From the NCBI GenBank assembly GCA_022482625.1, contig JAKVOU010000001.1:124001-188000 (forward strand): a stretch of DNA of 64,000 bases, read 5' to 3'. This stretch comes from Spirochaetia bacterium. GTDB taxonomy: Bacteria; Spirochaetota; Spirochaetia; Sphaerochaetales; Sphaerochaetaceae. Position numbers and translations under genes: made by a program. The first letter of the stretch is position 1. Each line of letters begins with the position of its first letter. Positions 52,541-61,978 of this stretch are shown in pieces. A model generated the notes under the pieces. That model was not told the origin of the DNA, did not search any database, and saw only the letters and a list, made by a program, of their open reading frames with translations.

Positions 52541-53758
52541 ATGGTAAAGTGCACAAGTGAAACGGGAATTCTTAAGAAGGTACTGCTTCATCGTCCTGGC
52601 CTTGAGCTGGAACGATTGACTCCTGATACCCTGGAACCTTTGCTTTTCGATGACATCCCTTTTCTCAAGCGTGCCCAGGAAGAACATGATGAGTTCGCAC
52701 GGGTCTTGGCGTCCAATGGGGTAGAAGTATTGCATCTTTCAACCCTTGTGGCACAGAGCCTTGATCAGGATGAGCATGTCCGCCATGCATTCATTGAAGA
52801 TTTCATCGATGCCAGTGGCAATGCCGTTACCTTTTCATACCGGAAGGAATTGCTGGATCTGTTTGAAGGTATAGAGGATAACAGGGAATTGGTCATCAAG
52901 GCAATGGGTGGCGTGACGATGGAAGAAGTCGAACGTGTGGATCGTCATCCGCTTGCATCGATGGTGGGCACCTGTCGCCGTTTTGTCCTTGATCCTGTAC
53001 CGAATCTATACTTTACCCGCGATCCTTTTGCTGTAATCGGAAATGGTGTGAGTATCAACCATATGTATTCAAAGACCAGGCGCAGAGAAACAATTTTCGG
53101 TAGATATATCTTTTCCTATCATCCTACATATGCAGATGTGCCCCGATATTATACGGATGATTTGCCTTTCCGAATTGAAGGGGGAGATATCTTCAATCTT
53201 TCACCTACTACGCTTCTTGTCGGGATTTCCGAGCGAACTACCCCGGAGGCAATCGAATTGCTTGCAACCAATTGCTTCAAGGATCCTCGTTGCAGTATCG
53301 ATACGATTGCGGCCTGCTACATACCTTCCCTGCGGGCCTACATGCATCTTGATACGGTATTTACCCAAGTGGATAAGGCAACATTTGTCATTCATCCGCT
53401 TATAAAAACCAGTTTGAGGGTGTTTGTACTTACCAACAAGAAAGGGAAAACAGGATTATCTGTCAAGGAATGGCATCACAGTTTTGAGGATCTGCTGTGC
53501 CGTCTGTTGGACGAACAGGAAGTTCAGCTTATCTTCTGTGGTGGCAATGATTCCATTGCTGCTGCCAGAGAGCAATGGAATGATGGTTCTAATACGCTCT
53601 GTATTGCTCCTGGTGTCGTAGTTGTCTATGACCGAAACCAGGTAACCAACAGTATACTCAGAGAAAACGGCATCAAGACCATTGAAATCCACAGCAGCGA
53701 ACTTTCAAGAGGCCGAGGCGGTCCACGATGCATGAGCATGCCGTTTGAAAGGCAATGA
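52541..53758 (+). CDS. arcA: Arginine deiminase
   Basis: 405 residues. KKVLLHRPGLELERLTP, FTRDPFAVIGNG (guanidinium binding), IEGGDIFNLSP, and a C-terminal RGRGGPRCMSMPF with the catalytic Cys make the family certain. It hydrolyses arginine to citrulline and ammonia, the first step of ATP-yielding arginine fermentation. GGAG lies upstream. arcB and arcC are not in the window, so the pathway is completed elsewhere or the enzyme serves acid resistance. Confidence 0.95.
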   Translation: MVKCTSETGILKKVLLHRPGLELERLTPDTLEPLLFDDIPFLKRAQEEHDEFARVLASNGVEVLHLSTLVAQSLDQDEHVRHAFIEDFIDASGNAVTFSYRKELLDLFEGIEDNRELVIKAMGGVTMEEVERVDRHPLASMVGTCRRFVLDPVPNLYFTRDPFAVIGNGVSINHMYSKTRRRETIFGRYIFSYHPTYADVPRYYTDDLPFRIEGGDIFNLSPTTLLVGISERTTPEAIELLATNCFKDPRCSIDTIAACYIPSLRAYMHLDTVFTQVDKATFVIHPLIKTSLRVFVLTNKKGKTGLSVKEWHHSFEDLLCRLLDEQEVQLIFCGGNDSIAAAREQWNDGSNTLCIAPGVVVVYDRNQVTNSILRENGIKTIEIHSSELSRGRGGPRCMSMPFERQ

Positions 53759-53760
53759 CC

Positions 53761-54711
53761 TTATTTGTTACCTGCGAACGGAGTAAGAAGTATCGTTGCG
53801 TTGCCGCCACAAATCATTCCTAGGTTTCCTGCTGAGGCTGATGACAGGTCTTGTCTGAGGGCCTGTGGAATACGTATTCCTTCTGCAAACATCTTGAGGC
53901 TTTCGTCAATTGCCTGTTTTTCACTGGCTCCGCCCCCGATGGTACCGAAGCTGCTTCCATCGGAAAAGATTGCCATGGATGAACCGACTTCCCGTGGTGC
54001 CGAACCGCTCTTTTTGATGATTCTTGCGATGATGAACGGGGCATTGCACGAAGCAAGATAGTCAATGAGACTGCAGTCGACCTCGCTTTGCTTCTCTTTT
54101 CCCTTTGTTTCCTGTATGACCTGTGCCGCTATGGAAACGGCAATTTCTGCTGGCGTCTGTGCGTTGATCGGAAGTCCTATCGGTGCGTGCAGAATTGAAA
54201 AATCCACAGAAGGGTCCTCATCCTGCAGTGCCTTTTTTGTCATTGTAACCTTTGTCTTTGATCCGATCATACCAAGATACCTGCAATGGCGTCTGATCAG
54301 ATGACGGAGACATTCCTTGTCATTCAGATGTCCTCTGGTAGCAATGCAGAAGGCGCTTCCTTCACTTTCAATCTTTGACAGCTCTTCCACGTAATCTCCG
54401 ACTGCCGTCGTTGCCCCCGGAAAACGTTCTTGGTTACAGAATGCACTGCGGTCATCTATGACAGTTACGTTCCATTCCAGCAGACGGGCAACCTGAAACA
54501 ATTTTTGTCCTACGTGTCCTGCTCCGATGATGACTAACCGGAGAGGTGGGACAAGATGTTCGACAAGAACCGGTTGGCCAATCTTTTCGCCTGCAAGGAA
54601 ATTCCCGTCTTTGTCACAAAGGCATTCCTTGCCTTCTGCATCCGTTTTTCTCACTACAGAGTTTATCAGATGTTCTTTCAGTATGCTGAAATAGGTGTTT
54701 CCTGTAATCAC
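53761..54711 (-). CDS. XdhC/CoxI-family molybdenum hydroxylase maturation protein, domains in reverse order
   Basis: 316 residues from a GTG whose bases overlap the upstream desulfurase stop. A Rossmann domain comes first (LRLVIIGAGHVGQKLFQVA, residues about 58-76, then VTVIDDRSAFCNQERF and GMIGSKTKVTMTKKAL). The XdhC_CoxI domain comes second (IIKKSGSAPREVGSSMAIF, GTIGGGASEKQAI, C-terminal GMICGGNATILLTPF). Usual XdhC proteins have the opposite order. XdhC inserts or carries modified molybdenum cofactor for xanthine dehydrogenase-like enzymes. Co-translated with the cysteine desulfurase and opposite the selenium genes, it fits the selenium-dependent molybdenum hydroxylase system. Confidence 0.85.
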   Translation of the reverse strand: MITGNTYFSILKEHLINSVVRKTDAEGKECLCDKDGNFLAGEKIGQPVLVEHLVPPLRLVIIGAGHVGQKLFQVARLLEWNVTVIDDRSAFCNQERFPGATTAVGDYVEELSKIESEGSAFCIATRGHLNDKECLRHLIRRHCRYLGMIGSKTKVTMTKKALQDEDPSVDFSILHAPIGLPINAQTPAEIAVSIAAQVIQETKGKEKQSEVDCSLIDYLASCNAPFIIARIIKKSGSAPREVGSSMAIFSDGSSFGTIGGGASEKQAIDESLKMFAEGIRIPQALRQDLSSASAGNLGMICGGNATILLTPFAGNK

Positions 54712-55862
54712 TGTGCAATTTCTCCGATGGCTTTCAGAGCCTGTTCGATTTCGTCAAGAGTCGTAAAAGGTCCCGGGCTGAGTCTGATTGTGCCTGAAGG
54801 GAATGTACCCATTGATTTATGTGCCAAAGGTGAACAATGCAGACCGACCCGTAGTTCGATTTTCCTGTCGTTGAGCAATAATGCTGTCTGAGCAGGATCC
54901 TGTCCATCTATGGTAAAGGAAACTGCAGGACTTCGTCCGTCGGTAGTCTGTTTTCCATAAAGTCTTACCTTGTTTATGTGTAGCAGACCTTCCAACAGCC
55001 TTCCTGTAACTTTTTTTGTCTGTTGTTTCCACAGGTCTTTCTGGTGGACACCGTTGACGATCTTGTCCTGTTCTTCTATGGCAGCAAGGAGTCCTGCGAT
55101 ACCGGGAAGGTTCATGGTTCCTGCTTCGAGTCGGTCCGGCAGAAATCCTGGCATGGTAAGCAGGTCGCTGGCACTCCCTGTACCTCCGCAAAGCAATGGT
55201 TCAAGCTGGGAAAGGAACGCTTCACTTGATACGATACCTCCGGTTCCCATTGGTCCCATGAGGCCTTTGTGACCTGCAAAAGCTATGGCGCTGATACCGT
55301 CAAGTGTCAGGTTTGCTGACGGATAGCCTTGGGCCGTGTCTACAACGAGGTCAAGATGATGTTCTTTGCAGAAATCCTTTGCCTTGTCGATGTCCGTGAT
55401 AGTTCCGAAGACATTCGATGCCTGTGTGAGTACCATGCCTTTTGTCTGGTCAGTCAACAAGTCGGTTGCTTTGTCGAAGAGTGTATTGCCGAATCTGTCA
55501 CAGGGAATACAGGAATAATCTATTCCTGAACCGACGATCGGCCGCATGACGCTGTTGTGTTCAAGGCTTGTGACCAGCAGATGGTCACCCTGTTTCCATT
55601 TTCCTTTGATCAACAGATTCAGTGCAGCTGTTACACCACTGGTAAAAACAACGGCCTTCAAGTCCGTACTGCCGAATAATGAGGCAATTTTTTGTCGGGC
55701 AGAAAGTAGCAGTTCTGATGAATCAAGGGCACTGGGATAACATCCTCTTGAGGGGTTGCTCCCTGCATGCACGATGAACTGGTAGACTGCCTCTGCAACT
55801 GAGGCAGGCTTCGGATAAGAGGTGCTTGCATTGTCAAGATAAATACCGTGTTTACTGTACAT
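54708..55862 (-). CDS. Class V aminotransferase-type cysteine desulfurase/selenocysteine lyase (EF2568-like)
   Basis: 384 residues. IYLDNASTSYPKP opens the PLP fold; VDTAQGYPSANL holds the PLP Asp; AFAGHKGLMGPMGTGG holds the PLP Lys; and the active-site Cys is in LRVGLHCSPLAHKSMGTFP. This matches the EF2568-type desulfurases repeatedly found beside selD, yedE, yedF and DUF3343 genes, where they are thought to mobilise sulfur or selenium for a labile selenium cofactor. It overlaps xdhC and is divergent from yedE across 90 bp. Confidence 0.88.
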   Translation of the reverse strand: MYSKHGIYLDNASTSYPKPASVAEAVYQFIVHAGSNPSRGCYPSALDSSELLLSARQKIASLFGSTDLKAVVFTSGVTAALNLLIKGKWKQGDHLLVTSLEHNSVMRPIVGSGIDYSCIPCDRFGNTLFDKATDLLTDQTKGMVLTQASNVFGTITDIDKAKDFCKEHHLDLVVDTAQGYPSANLTLDGISAIAFAGHKGLMGPMGTGGIVSSEAFLSQLEPLLCGGTGSASDLLTMPGFLPDRLEAGTMNLPGIAGLLAAIEEQDKIVNGVHQKDLWKQQTKKVTGRLLEGLLHINKVRLYGKQTTDGRSPAVSFTIDGQDPAQTALLLNDRKIELRVGLHCSPLAHKSMGTFPSGTIRLSPGPFTTLDEIEQALKAIGEIAQ

Positions 55863-55952
55863 GCTGTCAGTATAACATCAAATTGCAACAATATCCATTG
55901 CCTTTTGAAAAATATGATGGTACAATCAAATGAGTTTGATTTGGAGGGCGAA

Positions 55953-56990
55953 ATGGATAAAGAACGACGCTGGCTAGGCTATACAGGTCTGGCAATCGGG
56001 CTGGCTGCCTTGATACTGGTTGCCAACGGGAATCCCAAGAACATGGGGTTCTGCATAGCCTGTTTCATCAGGGACATTACAGGAAGTCTTGGACTTCATC
56101 AGGCTGCAAAGTTGCAGTATGCAAGGCCTGAAATCTTTGGTTTGATTCTTGGATCATTCTTACTTTCTTCTTTCAGAAGAGAATGGCGTCCCACCGGTGG
56201 TTCGTCAATGGTCGTCAGGTTTTTCCTTGGATTCTTTATGATGGCGGGTGCCTTGGTGTTCCTTGGCTGTCCTTTGAGAATGGTACTTCGCCTGGGCGGC
56301 GGTGACGGCAAGGCAATTTTTGCACTGATAGGTTTTTCAGCTGGCATCTGGCTTGGCACAAGGTTCCTGAACAGTGGCTTTACACTTGGCAGGGCCTATA
56401 AGCAGACCAAGGTCGAAGGATCCCTGTTCCCTATCGTAAGTGTCCTGATGCTGATCCTGTGTCTCTTCGGACTGATAGGTGATGCAAAGGCTGCAACCCA
56501 TGCACCGTTCTTCCTTAGCCTTATCCTGGCTCTTGTCTGTGGTGCTTTTGCCCAGCGGACAAGATTCTGTATGGTCGGTGGTATCAGGGATATGATCCTT
56601 TTCAAGGATTCCCATCTGTTTACAGGTTCCCTGGTCCTTTTCGTGACTGTTCTCATCGGAAACATCATCCTTGGTAACTTCAAGTTCTCCATTACTGCAG
56701 TTGATGCCATCTGGTATGCACTGTCGATGGGACTTGTCGGCCTGTGTGGTGCCCTTCTTGGTGGTTGCCCGTTACGTCAGCTGATTCTGACCGGCGAGGG
56801 CAATACTGACAGTGCGATTACTGTCTTGGGCATGGTAATGGGCGCTGCTATCAGCCATAACTTTACTTTGGCAAGCAGTGCAAAAGGTGTAACGGCCGGA
56901 GGAAAGGTTGAAGTAATCATCGGATTGGCCTTGGCTGTTATCCTGGGCCTTGTCGTGATAAGCAAGCAGAAGAAGGAGGCTTTGGCATAA
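55953..56990 (+). CDS. yedE: YedE-family putative selenium transporter
   Basis: 345 residues from the ATG at 55953 (GGAGGG upstream); the earlier in-frame starts overlap the divergent gene. A YeeE/YedE-type polytopic protein with about 9-10 helices and repeated Cys-bearing loops: GNPKNMGFCIACFIRD, FLGCPLRMVLRLGGGDG, QRTRFCMVGGIRD and GGCPLRQLILTGEGNTD. The paired conserved Cys motifs are those proposed to pass thiosulfate or selenium species through the membrane. First gene of yedE-yedF-DUF3343-selD. Confidence 0.9.
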   Translation: MDKERRWLGYTGLAIGLAALILVANGNPKNMGFCIACFIRDITGSLGLHQAAKLQYARPEIFGLILGSFLLSSFRREWRPTGGSSMVVRFFLGFFMMAGALVFLGCPLRMVLRLGGGDGKAIFALIGFSAGIWLGTRFLNSGFTLGRAYKQTKVEGSLFPIVSVLMLILCLFGLIGDAKAATHAPFFLSLILALVCGAFAQRTRFCMVGGIRDMILFKDSHLFTGSLVLFVTVLIGNIILGNFKFSITAVDAIWYALSMGLVGLCGALLGGCPLRQLILTGEGNTDSAITVLGMVMGAAISHNFTLASSAKGVTAGGKVEVIIGLALAVILGLVVISKQKKEALA

Positions 56991-57199
56991 TGAACGTAGT
57001 AGATGCAAGAGGACTGAGCTGTCCTGTACCGGTAGTAATGACAAAGAAAGCTCTCAAGGATAAGCCCGCTGAATTGAAGGTCTTGGTTGACAATAGGGCT
57101 GCTTTTGAGAATGTGACTCGCTTTGCAAAGGCAATGAAGTATGATGTAGTCCAGAAGGAGGAGGGTGACGACCTTGTCCTTGAGCTGAGGAAGCTGTAA
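56990..57199 (+). CDS. yedF: TusA-like selenium metabolism protein (YedF N-terminal domain only)
   Basis: 69 residues starting at the ATG that overlaps the yedE stop (TAATG). VDARGLSCPVPVVMTKKAL contains the CPxP active-site Cys of TusA sulfur carriers. Selenium-linked YedF proteins usually have about 200 residues with a second DsrE-like domain, absent here. It probably carries sulfur or selenium between YedE, the desulfurase and SelD. Confidence 0.88.
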   Translation: MNVVDARGLSCPVPVVMTKKALKDKPAELKVLVDNRAAFENVTRFAKAMKYDVVQKEEGDDLVLELRKL

Positions 57200-57432
57200 T
57201 GGATTACCTGCTGACATTCCATACGCAATTGGATGCAGTAATTGCACGGAATAAAGTCAGAAAAGAAGGGAAGGGGGATTGCAGGCTTCAGCCTGTGCCC
57301 CGGGTCCTTTCTTCTTCGTGTGGTACGTGTGCCACGGTAAAGGATGGGGATCTCTCATTTCTGAAGAAGCTCGAACATGCAGAGCTTTACAGGATTGAAA
57401 ATGGACAATATATAAGGGAGGATGAACAGTGA
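57199..57432 (+). CDS. DUF3343 protein
   Basis: 77 residues, start overlapping the yedF stop (TAATG). YLLTFHTQLDAVIARNKVR, LQPVPRVLSSSCGTC and YRIENGQY match the small DUF3343 family, found almost only next to selD/yedF. The conserved SSCG Cys may accept sulfur or selenium; its exact role is unknown. Confidence 0.87.
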   Translation: MDYLLTFHTQLDAVIARNKVRKEGKGDCRLQPVPRVLSSSCGTCATVKDGDLSFLKKLEHAELYRIENGQYIREDEQ

Positions 57433-58457
57433 GTAAGAAGGGTGTAAAGTTGACTTCAATGGTGAAGACAAGCGGGTGTGCGGCAAAACTTGCACCGGCT
57501 ATACTTGATTCGGTACTTTCTTCTCTTCCCAAGATGAGCTGTGATAAGCTGGTTGAGGGGTTCGGCGGTAACGAAGATGCCCTTGTCTATGACCTTGGTG
57601 AGGGTAATGCATTGGTTGAGACTGTGGATTTCTTTCCTCCTATGGTGGATGATCCCAGGACGTTCGGCAGAATTGCTGCGGCCAATGCCATTTCCGATGT
57701 CTATGCCATGGGTTGTACACCGGCTTTGGCACTCAATATTCTCTGTATTCCTTCCTGCCTTGATTCATCCGTGATGAGGGAGATTCTTCTTGGTGGACAA
57801 GAAAAAGTCGCCGAGGCTGGTGCAGTAGTGGCCGGTGGCCATACGATCAGCGATCCGACACCGAAGTATGGAGTGTGTGTAAGTGGTTTTGGTAGGATAG
57901 CATCAATCTGGAGAAACCAAGGGGCCATGATAGGGGATGTGCTTGTACTGACTAAAAAGATAGGTACAGGCATAATCATGACTGCCAGCAAGGGAGAAAT
58001 GGTAGAACAAGATAGCTTTGATGCTGCGGTTTCTTCTATGCAGATGCTTAATCGTAAGGCAAGTGAATCCGCAAGGGATCTTGCTGTCCATGCTGCAACT
58101 GATGTTACTGGTTTTTCTCTTTTGGGCCATAGTCTTGAAATGGCTGGCAAAGGTGATGTAACTCTTAGGATTGAGGGCAACAAAGTGCCTCTCATGCCTC
58201 ATGTACTTGAGCTTGCAAACTTCGGTTTGTTGCCAGAAGGAATGTATAACAACCGTGACTTTGTGCTTGGAAAAGTAGATTTCAATGGTATCTCTCAGCA
58301 GATGCAGGATGTATTGCTGGATCCACAGACAAGCGGGGGCTTACTTTTTTCCATGCCTGTTGGTGATGCGGAAAAACTACGTGACAGATTGGACGGCAAT
58401 GCCTGGATCATAGGTGAGGTACTTCCTAGGGGTGACAAGCTATTGGTAGTTGTATAG
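57429..58457 (+). CDS. selD: Selenide, water dikinase (selenophosphate synthetase), Cys form
   Basis: 342 residues from a GTG overlapping the DUF3343 stop, with GGGAGG upstream. The glycine/Cys loop TSGCAAKLAP holds the catalytic Cys-Lys pair, with Cys rather than selenocysteine. AVETVDFFPPMVDDPRTFGR and AANAISDVYAMGCTP bind metal and ATP, and AATDVTGFSLLGHSLEM is the C-terminal ATP-grasp. It makes selenophosphate from selenide and ATP. Here it probably feeds the labile selenium cofactor; no selA, selB or selC is seen in the window. Confidence 0.95.
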   Translation: MSKKGVKLTSMVKTSGCAAKLAPAILDSVLSSLPKMSCDKLVEGFGGNEDALVYDLGEGNALVETVDFFPPMVDDPRTFGRIAAANAISDVYAMGCTPALALNILCIPSCLDSSVMREILLGGQEKVAEAGAVVAGGHTISDPTPKYGVCVSGFGRIASIWRNQGAMIGDVLVLTKKIGTGIIMTASKGEMVEQDSFDAAVSSMQMLNRKASESARDLAVHAATDVTGFSLLGHSLEMAGKGDVTLRIEGNKVPLMPHVLELANFGLLPEGMYNNRDFVLGKVDFNGISQQMQDVLLDPQTSGGLLFSMPVGDAEKLRDRLDGNAWIIGEVLPRGDKLLVVV

Positions 58458-58491
58458 AGAAACTATCAGGATGGCTGATGTTATCCGCCTT

Positions 58492-58522
58492 GGGCTGTTG
58501 CATGAGACAACAGCCCATTTTT
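58492..58522 (+). terminator. Terminator of the selenium operon
   Basis: GGGCTGTTG (58492-58500) pairs with CAACAGCCC (58508-58516) around a 7-nt loop, then ATTTTTA. Confidence 0.88.
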
Positions 58523-58615
58523 AGTTTGGCAAGTTAATTGCTTGTATGGTATTGTAATGTTTTTCTAATCAAAATCCTATGAATTATGCTATAGAGATTT
58601 ATGAATAATAAATAG

Positions 58616-58644
58616 TTGCTCACTACAGAATACTATGCTATTAT
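58616..58644 (+). promoter_or_regulatory. Candidate promoter of the CRISPR-Cas operon
   Basis: TTGCTC (58616-58621), 17 nt, TATTAT (58639-58644) lies just before the AAGGTGG of cas6. Confidence 0.45.
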
Positions 58645-58665
58645 TTTTCAATAAGGTGGCTTATT

Positions 58666-59544
58666 GTGCTTAGTTATTTTTCCCTTGAATATTCTATCTC
58701 TTTCTCAGAAACTGTCGATTGGGGAAATGTACCACCGTCTATGGTTATCCGAAGTGTATTAGGTTATCAACTCCGACATCTGACATGCGTATTGAGGAAT
58801 GAGCCCTCTTGTACAGATTGCATGCTTAACCATACTTGTGTCTATGCACGGTTCTTTGAATCTCACTTAAACAAAAAAAATGAAGTACTTGCTGGAAGGG
58901 ATAGAGCTTCGCACCCTTTTTCGATGGATATTTTTCTTTCTGATGATAACAAAGCCGTGATTGCATTGACGGTGATTGGTCAGGCAAGGAATTATATTCC
59001 TTACCTGACCATAGCTTTGCAAAGGGCTGGGGAACAGGGAATTGGTAGAAAAAGGACTCCTTTTGCTATGGAAAAAATTACACACGAAGGAAAAACATTC
59101 GACTATAGCATAGAAAATGTAGAGAAAAAAAGTCTTTTTTGGCCAGATGCCATAGGCATGCAAAATCTAGGAACGATTATATTGGATTCTCCGTGTCGGA
59201 TAAAAAAAGCAGCTCACTATCTGCAGACTATCTATGTTGACGATTTGTTGCTTGCAGCACAGCGGCACATGTACATACTTGACAGATTGTACGGAGATGG
59301 AAGGTTTTCGATTCAAGAATTACCAAATCATTCAAGTATTCCTGTAGATCAACATTGGATAGATCAGAATTATTATTCAAGCAGACAACATACGCATATG
59401 AAAATCGGTGGTGTAGTTGGCAAAATTGAACTGAAAAACTCACTGGACCAATATAGCTATGAATTGTTGGAAGCCTGTCGGTTGTTCCATGTAGGAAAAA
59501 ATATCAGCATGGGGTTGGGAAGAATATTGTTAATGAGAAGGTGA
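58666..59544 (+). CDS. cas6: CRISPR RNA-processing endoribonuclease Cas6
   Basis: 292 residues from a GTG at 58666 (AAGGTGG, 6-nt gap). A Cys cluster, PSCTDCMLNHTCVY, near residue 50 and the glycine-rich C-terminus (GGVVGKIEL, HVGKNISMGLGRILL) mark the Cas6/RAMP variant often tied to type III operons. It cleaves the pre-crRNA at repeats to release guides for the Csm complex. It lies 6 nt before cas10 in one operon. The catalytic residue is not certain; several His are near the N-terminal third. Confidence 0.88.
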   Translation: MLSYFSLEYSISFSETVDWGNVPPSMVIRSVLGYQLRHLTCVLRNEPSCTDCMLNHTCVYARFFESHLNKKNEVLAGRDRASHPFSMDIFLSDDNKAVIALTVIGQARNYIPYLTIALQRAGEQGIGRKRTPFAMEKITHEGKTFDYSIENVEKKSLFWPDAIGMQNLGTIILDSPCRIKKAAHYLQTIYVDDLLLAAQRHMYILDRLYGDGRFSIQELPNHSSIPVDQHWIDQNYYSSRQHTHMKIGGVVGKIELKNSLDQYSYELLEACRLFHVGKNISMGLGRILLMRR

Positions 59545-59550
59545 ATATAG

Positions 59551-61977
59551 ATGCAAAATCAAAAGACTCAATATGAAATAGCTATAGCAGCATTATTACA
59601 TGATATAGGTAAGTTCAAGCAACGGGCTTACAAAGGAGTAGAAAAAGGGAATGTTTCTTCAAATGCGGTAAGCATGGAAGGACAGATTCTGCCACCTGCG
59701 AGGAATGAATATGGATATGCTTATCGGCATGCTCTCTGGACATATGATTTTTTCCAAGCAGATTTGCTGCCTATTGTCAGGAAGATTCAATTTGACATGA
59801 AACTTGATTGGGAAAAGATTGCCCGTGAAAGTGCAAGCCATCATAATCCTAGCACATCATCCTATGCTGCCTACATTGCCGAAGCAGACAGAGTATCTGC
59901 AGCGAATGATCGTGTTGGAAAGGAAGAGGAATACCGCAAGGGATCTTATTATAAAAAACCGTTACGTTCTTTGTTCCCTGATATACATCTGGATGGTGAG
60001 CATCAGGCAGAAAAGAGCTTATACTACTATGCTCTTGCTCCTATTTGTAAAACGCCTTATCCTTCCTACCCTTTTTCTGAAGGGACTGAATTGGACTATA
60101 AAAGACTGTGGGATGAGTTCCTGTATGCGTTGCATAACTTGCCGGAAAGTATGACCATACTGCAGCTGTTGGCAAAGTTGAAGGACTTGCTTCTTGAATA
60201 TACGTGGTGTATACCTTCTGCAACCAATGACAATTTCAATGATGTTTCATTATATGATCATTCTGTGACGACAATGGCTTTTGCCTTGGCACTTTCTAAC
60301 GGAGTGTCTGATACTGGAAAGGTGCGGGTATTTGCTGCTGATGTCTCAGGTATCCAGCAGTTCATTTTTCAGAGCAAGTACAGTTCATTCAAGTACGCTG
60401 CAAAGATTTTCAGAGGACGTTCGTTTATCGTCAGTGCTTTTAGCAAAGCCTTCAAATTAGCTCTGGCAAATGAGCTTGGGCTTATCCCTTTTACCGATAT
60501 CATAGATGCTGGTGGTAAGTTTACCATTTTGTTGCCGAATGATGACACATTGGTGGTAAAGCTTGATGATTTCATGAAAAAGCAAGAGGACTTCTTCCTG
60601 AAAAAATATATGGGGTCTTTGGCTGTCTTGGCTGACTATTCAAAAGTCATTGCTCTTGATGAATTTGGCAAAGACAGATTTAGGGATACCCAGAAGGAAC
60701 TTGCTCGTTTGCTCAATGCACAGAAAGGAAGGAAATATTCGGCTATACTTGCTGACATTGATCCTGTGCTGAGAAGTGAACCTATTGATGGAAACCGATG
60801 CCAGATTTGTGGAAAACATACAGTACATGCTGTAGGAAATGAGGTGATTTGTAGTGATTGCAAAGAGTTGATTAGACTCGGAGGGCACTTGCTGAAATTT
60901 CCATATATTGCATTGTCTGAGGCCAATGAAGATTCCCATGGTTATGAAATTGTATCAGGGCTATGCATAGATGTATGTGAACATCTTGCTACTGATGATA
61001 TGTCTGTTTTTTCACTTCAAGGCAATGATGCTTCTTATCCGATTTGGCGACTGAATACCTATAGTCCTGACACCACGTTTGAAGAAATTGGCAAGAGCAA
61101 TGTCGATGAAAATGGTATAGGTAAACATTTTCTGGCATATGTGAAGATTGATGTTGATAACTTGGGTGAAATCTTCATACACGGTTTCCCCAGTGATACC
61201 TATTCCATTTCTCGGTATGTAACATTGTCCAGATTGCTGAATACGTTCTTCAATGTACATGTATATTACTTATTGGAGGAAAATTATCCGATGGCTTATA
61301 CCGTCCTTTCGGGCGGAGATGATGTCTTCATCATCTTGCCATGGAAACAAGCCGCTTCCTTTGTGCTTGAATTGAGGAAAAGATTTGCTGATTTCTGTTG
61401 CCAGAATGAAGCTTTGCATTTCTCTGCCGGCATCGTTGTCGGAGGAAGTTCAGAACCTTTTTCCTTGCTTGACAAGCGGGCTAACGAAGCGTTGGATGGA
61501 AAGGCAAAGGAATTTGAAGAACCTGAAGCTATCTCTGGAAGTGTTCCAGTCAAGATGAACAAAACATTGGATGGAAAGGCTAAGAAATCTATAAAGAAAA
61601 ACTGTGTCTGCTATTTCAATGTGTGTTTTACATATCCTTTGCTGGAACAGTTGTTGGTGGATTCCGATACATTACAGAAATTCATACGCGATGAAGCATA
61701 TGGTTTATCATCAGGTTTTGTATACCGGATGTATCGCTATGTCAATGACAGCTTAAGCAAGGATTTACGAAAAGAATATTCGGTTTTTTCAAAGATACGG
61801 TATGATTTGGTACGAAATGTAGCTGCAAAGGATGAACTGAAACGTGATGAAGTTTTCTCTTTTTTCCTAACAAAATTTGACAATTTTAAAGACAGAAAGG
61901 AAAAGGAACGATTTAAAGTAATGCTGATGCATACGATGTATATGTTGCGGAAAGATACTGGTAAGGAGAATGAGTGA
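59551..61977 (+). CDS. cas10: Type III-A CRISPR large subunit Cas10/Csm1
   Basis: 808 residues. An N-terminal HD nuclease motif (ALLHDIGKFKQRA, H17-D18) is followed by a first palm region (VRVFAADVSGIQQFIF). A zinc finger has two CxxC pairs (CQICGK, CSDC; about residues 417-438). The second palm has SGGDDVFIILPW with G588-G589-D590-D591. An intact GGDD predicts cyclic oligoadenylate synthesis on target RNA binding, and the HD predicts single-strand DNA cleavage. It is the signature protein of the operon. No Csm6 effector is visible before the window ends. Confidence 0.95.
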   Translation: MQNQKTQYEIAIAALLHDIGKFKQRAYKGVEKGNVSSNAVSMEGQILPPARNEYGYAYRHALWTYDFFQADLLPIVRKIQFDMKLDWEKIARESASHHNPSTSSYAAYIAEADRVSAANDRVGKEEEYRKGSYYKKPLRSLFPDIHLDGEHQAEKSLYYYALAPICKTPYPSYPFSEGTELDYKRLWDEFLYALHNLPESMTILQLLAKLKDLLLEYTWCIPSATNDNFNDVSLYDHSVTTMAFALALSNGVSDTGKVRVFAADVSGIQQFIFQSKYSSFKYAAKIFRGRSFIVSAFSKAFKLALANELGLIPFTDIIDAGGKFTILLPNDDTLVVKLDDFMKKQEDFFLKKYMGSLAVLADYSKVIALDEFGKDRFRDTQKELARLLNAQKGRKYSAILADIDPVLRSEPIDGNRCQICGKHTVHAVGNEVICSDCKELIRLGGHLLKFPYIALSEANEDSHGYEIVSGLCIDVCEHLATDDMSVFSLQGNDASYPIWRLNTYSPDTTFEEIGKSNVDENGIGKHFLAYVKIDVDNLGEIFIHGFPSDTYSISRYVTLSRLLNTFFNVHVYYLLEENYPMAYTVLSGGDDVFIILPWKQAASFVLELRKRFADFCCQNEALHFSAGIVVGGSSEPFSLLDKRANEALDGKAKEFEEPEAISGSVPVKMNKTLDGKAKKSIKKNCVCYFNVCFTYPLLEQLLVDSDTLQKFIRDEAYGLSSGFVYRMYRYVNDSLSKDLRKEYSVFSKIRYDLVRNVAAKDELKRDEVFSFFLTKFDNFKDRKEKERFKVMLMHTMYMLRKDTGKENE

Positions 61978-61978
61978 T

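Noticed and set aside
52415-52735. N-terminal extension of the RecQ-like helicase
   Set aside because: The extra 107 residues lack helicase features and lie across the divergent arcA start and its ribosome site.
58523-58665. Possible CRISPR repeats upstream of cas6
   Set aside because: Only short AT-rich words are present; no repeated unit of 25-40 bp with spacers is seen.
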